A stretch of DNA of 64,000 nucleotides. It comes from Drosophila miranda (taxonomy: Eukaryota > Arthropoda > Insecta > Diptera > Drosophilidae). The translations under genes were made by a program, and so were the position numbers. The notes under the pieces were generated by a model, which had not been told where the DNA came from, did no database searches, and worked only from the letters and a program-made list of their open reading frames with translations. Where the stretch lies: positions 30,873,522 through 30,937,521 of the forward strand of contig NW_022881603.1 in NCBI RefSeq assembly GCF_003369915.1, written 5' to 3'. Below, piece by piece: positions 24,805-40,065 of this stretch. The first letter of the stretch is position 1; each line of letters starts with the position of its first letter.

Positions 24805-27791
24805 TTCAACTCAACCTGAATCACTGCAGGGCCGCACAGGATCTCCTGACGCAGACGGTGCGCGAACTTGGCTCTGAGGTGGCACTCCTCAGCGAACCAC
24901 ATAAGGTGGGCAGCAGCAGCGATTGGGCCACGGACCTTACTGGCAAAGCGGCCCTGTGGCTCTGTGGCGTCGACGCGCCACAATTGCGCTACACCAAGTC
25001 GGCAGACGGGTTCGTCCGAGGGTATGTAGGCGGCATATGGTTCTACAGCTGCTACCTGGCACCCAGCCTCTCACTGGAGACTTTCAGCCGCATTATGGAC
25101 GAGCTGAGCTGCGATCTGCGAGGACGGAACAACGTCGTAGTCGGAGGCGACTTCAACGCCTGGGCCCTGGAATGGGGGTCCTCCCGTACAAACGCCAGAG
25201 GCCGCACGGTGTTGGAGGCTTTTGCCTCTCTGGACGTCGTCCTTCTAAACGAAGGGTCCCAGCAAACTTTCAGCAGGGCAGGTGTAGGGTCGATCATCGA
25301 TCTCACCTATGCCAGCAGCACGCTGGCCCGGAACGCCCGATGGAGGATCAGCGGCGTATATACTGCCAGCGACCACGAGGCCATACTATGCACCCTGGGC
25401 ACCCTTGCCCGATCGAGAGGTACCCCGTTCCGGCATGGGAAGGCGTACCGCCAGGACACGCTGAGGGCCCAAGCCTTCGCAAGCGCCCTTGAGAGCTACT
25501 CTGCAAACGATGCAGACGGAGCCAACGATATGGCGACCAAATTGGCGGACGCACTTGAAGGCGCCTGCGACCAGAGCATGCTACCGAGAGGGACGTTCCG
25601 GAAGCACAAGGATCCAGTTTTCTGGTGGAGCGAAGCGATTGCGGTTCTCCGTAGAACCTGCCACCGGGCCAGAAGGCTGCTCCAGCGAGCCAGAGGCACA
25701 CCGCGCTTGGCCCGATGCAGCGAGACCTACAAAGCGGCGAGGAAGGATCTGAAGACCGCCATAAGGAACAGCAAGAGGGAATGCTTCCTAAAGCTGTGTG
25801 ATGCCGCCGAAGAGGACCCCTGGGGAGGCGCGTACAGGATGGTGGTGAAGAGGCTGAAAGCGGGCAGTAAAGCTCCAACAGATCCAAAGGCACTGGAGGG
25901 TATAGTCAGGGCACTGTTTCCTCGAGGACGGCAGATCCCTAGCTCCCTGCGGTTCGAGCATAGCCCGAGCAACATCTGCGAAGTTACGGAAGCCGAGGTG
26001 TTGCAGGCAGGCAGATACCTGATACCTAGGAAGGCTCCGGGTCCGGATGCGATCCCCAACAGCGCGTTGAAGCTGGCACTTCTTCTACTCCCGAGGGAAG
26101 TTGCGGGCCTTTTCAACAAATGCCTCCAGGAGGGGACGTTCCCCGAGAGGTGGAAAAGGCAACGGCTGCTACTATTAACCAAGCCGGGCAAGCCGCCAGG
26201 GGTGGCCTCTTCCTACAGGCCCATCTGCCTTCTGGACTCCATGGGAAAAGTCTTCGAAAGGGTGATCGGTGCGAGGCTGAGCGCAGCCATCAAAGTAGCA
26301 GGCGGTCTCTCCCAGAACCAATACGGGTTCAGGAAAGGGAGGTCGACGCTGAACGCCATCTTGAGGGTCGTACAAACGGCGGAGGAAGCCATTGCTGGGA
26401 CTAGGTGGAGAGGCGGAACCAAGTCCTATTGTCTGGTGGTGACACTGGACATAAGGAACGCCTTCAACTCGGCCGACTGGACCCGGACGCTGGAGGCACT
26501 GAGGTCCTTCAACATCCCGGGCTACCTACTGAATATAGCGCGCAGCTATTTCAGCAATAGGGTGCTGACAATGGACACATGTCAGGGCTCTAGGGCATAC
26601 GAAGTCTCAGCCGGAGTCCCGCAGGGCTCCGTTTTGGGACCTCTGCTCTGGAACGCCATGTACGACGGGGTCCTACGGCTCCCGATGCCAGCCAACACTA
26701 ACCTGGTGGGTTTCGCTGACGACGTCGCAATAGTGGCGGTAGCGAAGGAACTTGCCGCAGTGGAGGAGCTTGCCAACGTCGCCATACAAGCCGTCGAGGC
26801 GTGGCTAGCCGCCGCGGGGCTGGAGCTGGCGGCCCAAAAAACGGAGGCGGTCCTGATATCCAGCCGTAAAGTGGTCGAGACCGCCAGAGTGCAGGTCGGT
26901 GGGACCGCGATCGAATCGCAGAGGTCCATCAAGTACCTTGGAGTCCTCATCGACACGCGCCTGTCCTTCAAAGAGCAACTGGAATACGTCCACACGAAGG
27001 CCGGTGGGACCGCGGGAGCGCTATCCAGGATGCTGCTAAACACCAGAGGGCCAAAGCAGGCAACGAGGAAACTGTTGACGAGCGTCGTGACGTCGCAGAT
27101 GCTCTACGCCGCACCGGTGTGGGCAGAAGCCGCGAAGGTGAGGAGCTACATGCGAGGAGTTGAGGCAACGTACAGACTGTGCGCCATTAGGATCGCGTGC
27201 TCGTTCCGGACCATCTCAGACGAAGCCGCGTTAGTCATTGCCGGGCAAGTTCCGCTCAGGGAGCTGATAAGGGAGAGGAAGGAGATCCATGATGCCATGA
27301 CGGACAGTGCAGCCGAGGTACGCTCCAAAGCAGACATTAAGGACGCCGCCAGAAGGACCAGCATAGACAGATGGCAGACTCGATGGGACCACTCACCCAA
27401 AGGCCGATGGACCCACACCCTCATCCCAAGCATAGCATGCTGGGTTGAAAGGAAGCACGGCCAGGTGGATTTCTACCTTACCCAGGCACTGAGCGGACAT
27501 GGCTGCTTCCGCGGCTACCTCAAGCGCTTCGGCCACGAGACAGAGGACTGGTGCCCCGAGTGTGGCACAGGCATAGAGGAGGACGCTCGCCACGTCCTCT
27601 TCGACTGCCACAGGTTTGACCTCGAGCGTCAGACATTGGAGACAGCAGCAGGGTCTAGGGTCAGCACCGAGACTCTGGTGCCGCTGATGCTGGCAGACCC
27701 GAAGGTGTGGGAAGCGGCCGCGGAGTTCGCCTCTAGCGTGATGCGAACGCTTAGGTCCTTGGAGAGAAGGCGGAAGGAGCAGACGGAGTAG
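24795..27791 (+). CDS. LINE-1 copy B ORF2: AP-endonuclease/reverse transcriptase, intact
   Basis: 998 codons without a break, starting at the ATG that overlaps ORF1 (MQLIQLNLNHC). Residues about 1-215 are an AP-like endonuclease: N in LNLNHC, GGDFNAWALEWG near 115, IIDLTYAS near 165, and ASDHEA near 190. The endonuclease nicks target DNA to prime reverse transcription. Residues about 390-680 are the RT: RKAPGPDAIPN, SSYRPICLLD, QYGFRKGRST, LDIRNAFNSADW, GVPQGSVLGPLLW and the catalytic FADDVAIV near residue 640. The C terminus carries a CCHC finger (CPECG...HVLFDC, near 920). There is no RNase H, as in R1-type elements. Length is typical for the R1 clade (about 1000 residues). It could be enzymatically active, although ORF1 in the same element is broken. 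Confidence 0.9.
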   Translation: MQLIQLNLNHCRAAQDLLTQTVRELGSEVALLSEPHKVGSSSDWATDLTGKAALWLCGVDAPQLRYTKSADGFVRGYVGGIWFYSCYLAPSLSLETFSRIMDELSCDLRGRNNVVVGGDFNAWALEWGSSRTNARGRTVLEAFASLDVVLLNEGSQQTFSRAGVGSIIDLTYASSTLARNARWRISGVYTASDHEAILCTLGTLARSRGTPFRHGKAYRQDTLRAQAFASALESYSANDADGANDMATKLADALEGACDQSMLPRGTFRKHKDPVFWWSEAIAVLRRTCHRARRLLQRARGTPRLARCSETYKAARKDLKTAIRNSKRECFLKLCDAAEEDPWGGAYRMVVKRLKAGSKAPTDPKALEGIVRALFPRGRQIPSSLRFEHSPSNICEVTEAEVLQAGRYLIPRKAPGPDAIPNSALKLALLLLPREVAGLFNKCLQEGTFPERWKRQRLLLLTKPGKPPGVASSYRPICLLDSMGKVFERVIGARLSAAIKVAGGLSQNQYGFRKGRSTLNAILRVVQTAEEAIAGTRWRGGTKSYCLVVTLDIRNAFNSADWTRTLEALRSFNIPGYLLNIARSYFSNRVLTMDTCQGSRAYEVSAGVPQGSVLGPLLWNAMYDGVLRLPMPANTNLVGFADDVAIVAVAKELAAVEELANVAIQAVEAWLAAAGLELAAQKTEAVLISSRKVVETARVQVGGTAIESQRSIKYLGVLIDTRLSFKEQLEYVHTKAGGTAGALSRMLLNTRGPKQATRKLLTSVVTSQMLYAAPVWAEAAKVRSYMRGVEATYRLCAIRIACSFRTISDEAALVIAGQVPLRELIRERKEIHDAMTDSAAEVRSKADIKDAARRTSIDRWQTRWDHSPKGRWTHTLIPSIACWVERKHGQVDFYLTQALSGHGCFRGYLKRFGHETEDWCPECGTGIEEDARHVLFDCHRFDLERQTLETAAGSRVSTETLVPLMLADPKVWEAAAEFASSVMRTLRSLERRRKEQTE

Positions 27792-27964
27792 GTGTCCACG
27801 CCACTGCGAAGCAATGCTTTGCGGCAGTACCGCAGTCCGCGGGGCCCCTAGTCCCAACATACTCTTGTCCGTTAAATTAAGTTAAATATAAATTGTACAG
27901 TATATATTATAGAGCAAATAAATAAGTATATGAATATAAAAAAAAAAAAAAACATAAACTGCTA

Positions 27965-29710
27965 CGGGTACATCCGCATCCCTTACTGCCGCCGGATGGG
28001 GCTGAAGTGCCCCGAGTCCTCTGTTAATTCCCGCTCGGGAATGCCGGGGCTCGCCATTTAAAGTGTTTACACACAAATTAAAGTCAAGCACAAGTCTCCC
28101 TCCATCCATCCATTCTCTGTATTCGGTAAGTATTTTGTATTTTATACTTTGTGTGCTTAAAAAGAACCCATGAGTCAGTCGGGTTATGCCAGTATGTGTG
28201 GCACAATGTACAAGAGTAAATACAGACGCCAACCAGAGACTAGGCCCATAAAACAAAACTGTCTGGTCTGGGCAGGGCTGCTGGTTCTGGTTCTGGTCCT
28301 TATTCTGGCTGTGGTCCTGGTCCCCGGCTTGGGGTGCTCTTTGAAGTCGAAACCGTCGAGAGTGGCTCGATGAGTTTCCTAAGTGGGGTCGGCGGCACAT
28401 GCTTTAAGGGCGATCGATTACGAATCTCTCCGATAAGTCCTATAGCAACCCATCTGCAAGTCAACCGAAAGAAAAACTTCAATTGCGTTATAAATAATTA
28501 AATTGCGTTTACACATGGTAATTGGTAGACTCTCTTTGGAGGAGTCTTCACGTTAAGTATACGCCACAGTTGCTGGTATCAAAGATTTTTCGAATATTCC
28601 AAATTGTTTTGCTCAAGCCTGACTTGGGTGGGAGAAGAGGCTGTCATACTGTCAGTGCGTGAACTTCTTGGGTTCCCAGTCCATCTACAAGGCGAGTATA
28701 TACCTGATTTGAGTGGATTTCACGTGCGATTAGTTTTGATAACAATTACGAGATTGAATTTCGTGGAAAAGGTAATAATATAAAATGGCTTAAGGTGTGG
28801 CGTGACACTTTCTGCGCAATTTGTACCTTAAAGAGTGGGAAAATGGATACTCTAGCACCGAACCACAGATTCCTTTCCAATTTCGAGGCATCATGGAGTT
28901 TAGGCACCCGATTTAGTTTTTTATGCCCAAAAATCCAGGTTTTAAGGTCCGATTTATGTGATTTCGATTTAATAGTATTATGGGATTCGGCCAAAAAATT
29001 AGCAGTCTGTATCAGGCCGGGCGCAAAAATGAATAAAAAAGAATCGTGTAATGACCCGTCAGCCCATTAAAAAGGTCACAGACACACAGCAGCTGCAGGA
29101 GATGTGAATGCTCTGAGCCACTTCACCCTTACGCACGTGACCAGAAACCTTAAAAGATATTAAATTGTGAAAATGGAAACCGCATGACAGACGGATTTGG
29201 TGGCAGAGAGGAGTCCCACCTGATGGCAGTCTTCAGCCTTTTTGTGCATTTCATTTTCGTACAGATAATGAAGGTAATTTCCCAAAGAGAGAGCTTGAGA
29301 AGCTTAAAAACGCACAGAAATCATTACATTTAAGATGATTTCCGCAGATTTACGGTTCCGATGGCATAGGACCAGCAAAAACTTTGTGACTCTTCCTATT
29401 GAAAAACTTTTTAAAAAGCATTAAGTTCGTTGTAATCGGGGCACCCGGAAAAGCGCCCAGAGCTGTCCTCTTGCACATTTAGTTAACGTATTCGCAGCTC
29501 CTACAACGTTTGCATATTAATAAAGTTTGCCATAAAGGGCTCATATTTGAGTTTCGCCAGGATGTCCAGGGGTGAGCCGCTGATGAGATTGTCTGGCTGA
29601 GGTTTCTGGATCGGCACGTGCCAGCGGGCAAGGTTCGAACAGGAGCTGGAGCTGGAAGCTCATTTACTGGCTGGCGGCCCTCGTTAATTGCACCACAAAC
29701 AGGGCTCATA
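27965..29710. other. Unassigned stretch, copy B (between LINE-1 and LINE-2)
   Basis: Counterpart of 5046-6800, nearly identical, lacking 9 bp near 29050. It holds the small ORF 28170-28373 and nothing else I can name. Confidence 0.6.
28170..28373 (+). CDS. Possible small membrane protein ORF, copy B
   Basis: 67 codons, same as 5251-5454 with V37L and I61K. The hydrophobic Leu/Val segment at residues about 33-54 is preserved. Both differences are missense and neither copy has a stop, but two copies this young cannot show selection. Function unknown. Confidence 0.2.
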   Translation: MSQSGYASMCGTMYKSKYRRQPETRPIKQNCLVWAGLLVLVLVLILAVVLVPGLGCSLKSKPSRVAR

Positions 29711-30218
29711 ACTGTTGGCCAAAGGCAACACACATACGAGTGTATTCTAGTGAGTGCGGTCGTGTTTTTAAATCGTTCCGTATAATTCAGTGGAAAACGT
29801 CGGAAGTTAGCCTGGAAAAGAGGCAAAGAGTAGTTAGCGCGAGCCATAGTAGTGCTGCGCTACTTACCTGCGCGGAACGCAAGTCCGCAAGCAGAGAAGC
29901 GGCCACCTGGCCAATAGTACTGGCCGAAATCCCAGTGGGACGCCGTCGAGCCCTAGGCCGAAGGGGGGGGAAGGAACAGCAGGTAAGTGCCTGTTTTCCT
30001 ATTCTTCTTCGCTGTGATTCTTGGCGCCACTTGTTGGTTGCTGCCTTCTTTTTGTTTTTGGGCAAAATTGGCCAAGCACACCGCAAGTGGTGTTGGAGAA
30101 CGACGGAAGAACAGCTGACTGGAGGCACGGAGCTAAGTGCTGGAAAACGACAGCGTCTGGCCAATAGAGGGCGCGGCCACAGCAACCGGAGTTGCCAGAT
30201 CAACGGCCAGATCGGAGA

Positions 30219-31589
30219 TGAGCGATCAGCGGGAACAAGCTGCGGCTTGCAGCACTCCGCTGACAAGCTCATTCGCCTGGGATGAGGAGAATCCCTTTCG
30301 CTCTGGCGCGATCGCCAAACCAGCCGGCGGAAGCAGTGGAGGAGCGTGCAAGATCCTCTCCTCCAACGCTGCAGCGCCCCCAAGAGGAGCAAGCAGACCC
30401 GAAGGAGAGGGCCATGGCGCATTTGGCAAGCTTGGGCCAAAAGGCCAGAGAGTTGAGGAAGCTGATGGTGCTCCCAAAGAGGTCCATCACGAACCCAATG
30501 AGGGATCTGGTGGATGAGATCGAATATCTGCAGCGAGAGTTGGAATCGTGCTGGCAGACGATCTCTGCGGAGCAGGCTGTAGCCAAGGTTACACAGCCGG
30601 CAGTGACGGAGAGGGCGGGAAAGAGGGCACGGCCAGAGCACAGGAACACCACCCACCCGTCACCGTCCCCGTCCCCAAGGCCGAAGAAGCCAAAACATGG
30701 ACCCAAAAAGTCAAAAAAAACGGAGAAGAAGCCGCAGGAAGGCCACATGAGGGACGCCGTAGCTCGCAAGGGACCGGAGGACGCCCCAAAGGATCGAGAG
30801 GTGGGGTGGGTGAAGGTCGTAGCTAGGCAAAGGCCAAAGCCAAAGCAGCAGCAACGACCAAGACCGCCACGCAGCGATGCAATAGTCATCGCCGCCACCA
30901 GCACTGTCTCATATGCAGACATTCTAAGGAAGGTCAAGACAGAGCCAAGTCTTAAAAAGCTAGGGCAATCGGTGCAAGGGGTGCGACGCACAGCAAAAGG
31001 AGAGCTGTTGCTGATGCTGGAAAAATCGGCGGACCCGAGAACCCACGAGATGCAGGCAGCAGTCAAGGAAGCGCTAGGAAGCACGGTTGAAGTAAGGAGT
31101 CTTACCGAAACTGTCATCTTGGAGGTAAGGGACATAGACGAAGTGTCCACCCAAGAGGAAGTCCTAGCAGAACTCAAAGCGCAGGCAGGGGTGGAAATCT
31201 GCGAGGCCGCAGCCATCTCCATCAGACCAGCCTATAGGAGCACGCAGACCCTGACTCTGAAAGTTCCACCGGCTATAGCAAAGCCCCTCCTGGAGAAAGG
31301 AAGAATTCGCCTGGGGTGGGGGTATTGCAGAATACGACCCAAGTCAACTCCCCGAAGATGCTACAAGTGCATGGAGTTTGGCCACATCGCGCCTAATTGT
31401 AAGAGCAGCCAAGACTTCACGAAGTGCTGCTACAATTGCGCAGGAGCCGACCACCAGGCCAAAGATTGCAAAGACGAACCAAGTTGCATTCTTTGCAAGC
31501 GCCACCGGGTGAAGGACCCGAAGCACCAAACGACGAGTTCGAGGTGCCCGCAGTATCAAAAGGCGATGCAGCAAATGAAGGATAGATGA
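30219..31589 (+). pseudogene. LINE-2 copy B ORF1, 11-bp deletion near N terminus
   Basis: ATG 30219 (MSDQREQAAACS) runs to ENPFR, where an 11-bp loss at 30300/30301 (present at 7391-7401 in copy A) shifts the frame. The rest from LARSPNQPAEA onward is open to TGA 31589, with the serine codon TCA where copy A has a stop. It has three zinc knuckles near the C terminus (about 31360-31500). The next in-phase ATG (30282) gives a 435-residue protein lacking the native N terminus, so a slightly shortened Gag-like protein could still be made. Confidence 0.8.
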
Positions 31590-34396
31590 AAATCATCCAA
31601 CTAAACCTCAACCACTGCGAGATGGCACAGCAGCTGCTGGACCAGACCATAAGGGAGCACCGTATTGATGTAGCAGTCATAAGCGAGCAATACCGGAATC
31701 GCAACTCGGGAGAGTGGATTGCTGACTCGAGCAAGAAGGCAGCGATATGGAGCTGTGCGAGTCCCACACAGCAACTACTGCAAACATACGCCGGAGACGG
31801 ATTCGCCAGAGCCCGGATAAATGGAGTGCACATATATAGCTGCTACCTGCCCCCGAGCCTCAGCCTACAGCAGGCGACGCAGGCACTGGAAAGGATTGCT
31901 GAAGATGCGCGGGAGAAACACCCTACGCTCATAGCCGGCGATTTCAACGCTTGGGCGACGGAGTGGGGATGCCCGAAAACGAACCCAAGGGGACAGGCGC
32001 TCTTAGAATGCTTTGCGACGTTGGATGCCGTACTGCTGAACACAGGCACACAGCAGACGTTCGGCAGAGCTGGAACGGGGTCTATAATAGACCTTACGTT
32101 CGTGAGCAGCAGCCTCAGCCGCAGGACAACGTGGGAAGTTAGTGGCTTATACACCGGAAGTGACCACCAAGCCCTCATATGTGAAATCCAGGAAGCGGGC
32201 GCACCTAACCCGTTCATTGGCAAGCAGATCGGTTATAAGACCGAAACGCTAGAGCCGGATATGGTCCGGGCCATGTTTGAGGACTACGAGACCAACGGTA
32301 CGGCTGAAGAGAGAGCAAGCCAACTGGCTATACATACGCTGGAAGCATGTGATGCCTCCATGCTAAGGAAAAAAAGAAGCCTGAACAACCGCAGGCCAAC
32401 GTATTGGTGGAACGCTGCAATAGGTAGCGCCAGGCAGGAGTGCCAGCGGAAAAGACGACTATACCAGCGTTCGTAGCCCTTGGGGCTACGCATACAGGCT
32501 GGTAATGAAGAGACTGCGAGTGTTCAGTCCCCCGCCGCCAATGTGTGCAGATCTGCTGGTTAACATAGTAGAAACCCTATTTCCAGAGAAAGTGGCAGCC
32601 CAGAGGGTGATGGATAGAATACCGCCACCTGAAATAGAAGCCACCACGGGAGCAGAAGTCCTCGAAGCTCTACAACGGATCAAGAACGGCAAAGCACCAG
32701 GACCTGATGGGGTCCCAAATGCCGTTCTCCGCACGGCTATTGAGACCAATCCACAAATGTACGTGGATTTATTCAATGCGTGCATGTCCGAAGGGACCTT
32801 CCCCAGACCATGGAAGCGACAGCGGCTAGTCCTCTTACCCAAGGGGAACAAGCCGACCGAGGAGCCATCATCCTATAGACCACTCTGCATGCTCGACACA
32901 GTGGGTAAGATCCTCGAGCGCATAATCCACACCAGGCTGGAGAAGGCAGTAACGCGTCAGCTCTCACCGAGACAGCACGGGTTTCGCAAAGGCAGGTCCA
33001 CGGTGGACGCAATCGGCGAGGTAAGTGAGATAGCAAAGCGACCAAAGAGTATTGCATAGTGGTCACACTCGATGTCCAAAATGCATTCAACTCTGCCAAT
33101 TGGGATCACATACTAGAAGAATTGAGAAACTTTCATGTACCGCCGTATCTGCAGAATATCATCGCGGACTACCTAAGAGACCGAGTGCTCATATATGAGA
33201 CGGATAAGGGGACACGTGAGCACCAAATCACTGGAGGAGTTCCCCAAGGATCGGTCCTCGGCCCGCTGCTGTGGAACATCATGTATGATGGAATCCTCAA
33301 GATGGATATGCCAATGGGCGCCACGGTGATAGGCTTTGCCGACGACATAGCAATAGTCGTAGTGGCAAAACAGAAAGAAGCGGCGGAAGAAATCTGCAAC
33401 GACGCGGTAGAGAGAGCCAGAACATGGCTATCAGGGAGGGACCTCTCATTAGCCACCCACAAAACGGAGGCGGTGCTCATAAGCAGCAGGAAAGTAGTGG
33501 AGTCGGCCACGATCCGAGTAGGAGACTGCACTATTAGCTCCAGTCCAAGCCTGAAGTACCTGGGGGTCATGATTGACCACAGACTCAGCTTCAAGCATCA
33601 CATGGCGTATGCAAGCAGCAAAGCAGGAAAGACGGCAGTGGCCCTATCCCGCATCATGGCCAACACCGGAGGCCCGAAACAGCCAAGGAGAAAGCTACTA
33701 GCGAGCGTAGTTGGCTCAACGCTAATGTACGCTGAACCAATATAGGTTGATGCAATGAAGCATAAAACATATGCCCGAGAATGCAACGCAGTCCAGAGGC
33801 TGTGTGCCCTGAGGGTGTGTTGCGCATTCAGAACGGTATCCCAAGACGCCGCACTTGTGGTAGCAGGAATGATTCCCATCCATCTGCTGGCAAGAGAAGC
33901 CGCAGGAATCAGGGCACAGCGAACCCTGGGGACTACGGACCAGGACACCAGAGGTGCCTTAAGGCAGCGCACAATCCTGCAATGGCAAGATTCGTGGGAT
34001 AACAGCAGCAAAGGGCGATGGACCCATAGGCTAATCCCAGACCTGAAGAGTTGGCTGAACCGTAGCCATGGACAAGTGGAGTATCACCTGACACAACTGC
34101 TGACAGGACACGGTTGCTTTAAAGCCTACCTGCATAGGTTTAAGCACGAGGACGACCCCTTCTGCGTGGTCTGCGCAGGGGTCATCGAAGACGCAGAGCA
34201 CTGCTTCTTCGAATGTCCAAGATTTCGGCAAGAACGAGAGGATCTAAGCAACAAGCTTGGAAGAATGCCAGCGGTGACAAACCTGACAGAATGCCTGCTG
34301 GAGTCGGAAGGAAACTGGGCCGCGATTAGATTCATGGCCGTAACTATGGCTACCAAACTACGTTGCGAAGAAAGAGCACGCGATGCAAGGAGATAA
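31586..34396 (+). pseudogene. LINE-2 copy B ORF2 (endonuclease-RT), several breaks
   Basis: The endonuclease portion 31586-32476 is intact (LNLNHCEMAQQ, AGDFNAWATEWG, GSDHQAL). A deletion at 32476, shared with copy A, removes the linker before PWGYAYR and shifts the frame. RT continues with GKAPGPDGVPN, SSYRPLCMLD and QHGFRKGRST to a stop at 33057-33059 after a second frame break. It resumes VVTLDVQNAFNSANWD, GVPQGSVLGPLLW and GFADDIAIV (catalytic Asp pair present), then TAG at 33743-33745 (AEPI-stop-VDAMK, probably a former Trp). The C-terminal part 33755-34396 has the CCHC finger (CVVCAG...H...C). Not functional. Confidence 0.88.
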
Positions 34397-34612
34397 AGGA
34401 TAAAGGAGATTATTAAGAGAAGAGCCCTACGGGCATCTCCCCCCGGCGAAGTAATATCTCGCGACAGTACCGCCGGGATCCGGGATAGGTGTGGTTGGTT
34501 TTAGAGCGGTTAGAGTCCCTCACTTCGGCTTCGGCTGAGTCGGCATGAAGCTTTCCTGTAGTCACACAACAACAAAAAAAAACAAAAAAAAAAAAAAACT
34601 GTTGGCCAAAGG

Positions 34613-35140
34613 GTTGACTTATGCTCGCCCAGATTCGGTGGTTTCTGCTGGGTTACCAGTGAATCCCACAGAGGACACCCTGATGACAGACCAATTGTCG
34701 CGAAAGGCCCGTCCGATGAGGCTGGGAAAGCGTTAACAATGATTTTGCAGTTCTGTTTAAGACGAACTATTTTTAAGAGCATCCTTAAGTTGGTAAGTTC
34801 TTTGTTCCTTCAATGTTGCAGCTTTCTCGCCAACGAAGTTGAAAATTCATTGTAATTTTACTTATTTTTGTATAAGTAAATTAAAAAGCGAAGCAGTCAA
34901 AAGTTACTCTCCCAGTAGCTTGTTACTCTTACCAACTTCGAGTACCCACAGAATCACACCCCCCCACTCACACACACAAGCTGCTTGCCTCATTTCCGCG
35001 ACACATTCTGTGGTCTGTCGGGTCTTTTTTTTGACAGGGAGGCAACGCTTCGGATGCGTGATTTATGTGTCTTATCAATCACGTCTAATGGAATTTCTTT
35101 CTCTCCACGAAGTTCCCTCATAATTTGTAATAAGTTGGCC
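34613..35140. other. Flank between LINE-2 and maltase 1, only in copy B
   Basis: Removed from copy A by the 2417-bp deletion. On the minus strand, 34632-34737 gives an uninterrupted protein-like reading (RFPSLIGRAFRDNW...TTESGRA). The frame past the LINE-2 site (about 29535-29600) reads KPQPDNLISGSPLDILAK. This could be a decayed exon split by LINE-2, but there are stops between and I do not recognise it. The rest is AT-rich and featureless. Confidence 0.3.
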
Positions 35141-35261
35141 AAGAATACGACCTTAAATTGAAAAGTTGTCCAGTGTCGTTCGCCCAAATACGAATACGAG
35201 AAAATGTGCGCGTGTGTCTGTATTTTTTGCTTTTTGAACTTATGATTAGATATAGAATACT

Positions 35262-37190
<1,929 letters not shown>

Positions 37191-37195
37191 TGGCT

Positions 37196-37260
37196 GACTG
37201 AGAGGCCCCAATACTGGAGTCCCCTTTTATAGCACGTCTCTAAAGTGATCTGGTGATAAG
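37196..37260 (-). promoter_or_regulatory. Promoter of maltase 1, copy B
   Basis: Same initiator (TCAGTC, 37196-37201), TATAAAAG (37224-37231) and GATAAG (37254-37260) arrangement as copy A. The core promoter is undamaged although the coding sequence is not. Confidence 0.6.
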
Positions 37261-37285
37261 CTTGAGTTCTCGTATGAGTGTTTTT

Positions 37286-37966
37286 TATACCCGATACTCA
37301 AAATGAGTATTGGGGTATATTAGATTTGTGGTAAAAGTGGATGTGTGTAACGTCCAGAAGGAATCGTTTCCGACCCCATAAAGTATATATATTCTTGATC
37401 AGCATCAATAGCCGAGTCGATTGAGCCCTGTCTGTCTGTCCGTCTGTCCGTCCGTCCGTCTGACCGTCTGTCCGTCTGTCCTTCCCCTTCAGCGCCTAGT
37501 GCTCAAAGACTATAAGAGCGAGAGCAACGATGTTTTGGATCCAGACTTCTGTGATATGTCACTCCTACAAGAATATTTCAAAACTTTGCCCCGCCCACTT
37601 CCGCCCCCAAAAAGGGCGAAAATCTGTGGCATCCACAAATCTCAGAGACTATTAAGGCTAGAGTAACTAAATTTGGTATCCGCACTTCTGTTAGATCTCA
37701 CTATAAAACGTATATCTCAAAATTTCGCCCCACCCCCTTCCGCCCACAAAAAGGACGAAAATCTGTTTCATCCACAAGAAATCAATTTGCAGTGGCTACG
37801 CAGCGCCCGACGTCACGCTCAGACTGATTTTCTGTCTCTCTCGCACGCACTCTTTGTCGTGTCGTTTAATATTAGCGGCGTCTGCCGGAGAGCCATACTG
37901 ACTTAGTATCGGGTATAAATGTAGAGTTGCGGTGTCCGCAGCAACTCACAACGTTCCCCCTCGTTT
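37286..37966 (+). mobile_element. DINE-1/Helentron, copy B
   Basis: Counterpart of 11970-12650, with the same ends, GTCY tract and 3' stem-loop. One visible change is tcctac for tcatac near 37563. Confidence 0.85.
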
Positions 37967-38016
37967 TATTTTGAGTGCTTAATTAATCGTCAGCTGATGG
38001 AATCACGTGTGGAAAT

Positions 38017-40056
<2,040 letters not shown>

Positions 40057-40065
40057 TTATAAAAG

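Larger units (their letters stand above)
22805..27952 (+). mobile_element. LINE-1 copy B: near full-length R1-clade-like element
   Basis: 5148 bp between target-site repeats cataaactgcta at 22793-22804 and 27953-27964, ending in poly(A). The element has a 5' UTR of about 510 bp, ORF1 (broken), an intact ORF2, and a 3' UTR of about 150 bp with an aataaa at about 27916. It inserted before the duplication, because copy A carries the identical target repeat. Confidence 0.9.
29726..34597 (+). mobile_element. LINE-2 copy B: full-length R1-clade-like element, degenerate ORFs
   Basis: 4872 bp between target-site repeats actgttggccaaagg at 29711-29725 and 34598-34612, ending in an A-rich tail. ORF1 (30219-31589) and ORF2 (31586-34396) overlap by ATGA. 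About 200 bp of 3' UTR follows. It has the same overall plan as LINE-1 (APE, RT, C-terminal CCHC, no RNase H) but clearly diverged protein sequence, so it is a different family or subfamily. Confidence 0.9.

Noticed and set aside
30269-31222. Long minus-strand ORF (317 codons), with a counterpart at 7316-8323
   Set aside because: It is the antisense shadow of LINE-2 ORF1, with Ser/Cys-rich low-quality sequence and no domain.
34545-34736. ORF ending in RPMRLGKR, which resembles an amidated neuropeptide with a cleavage site
   Set aside because: It begins in the LINE-2 poly(A) tail, lacks a signal peptide, has a single motif, and the opposite strand reads better as protein.
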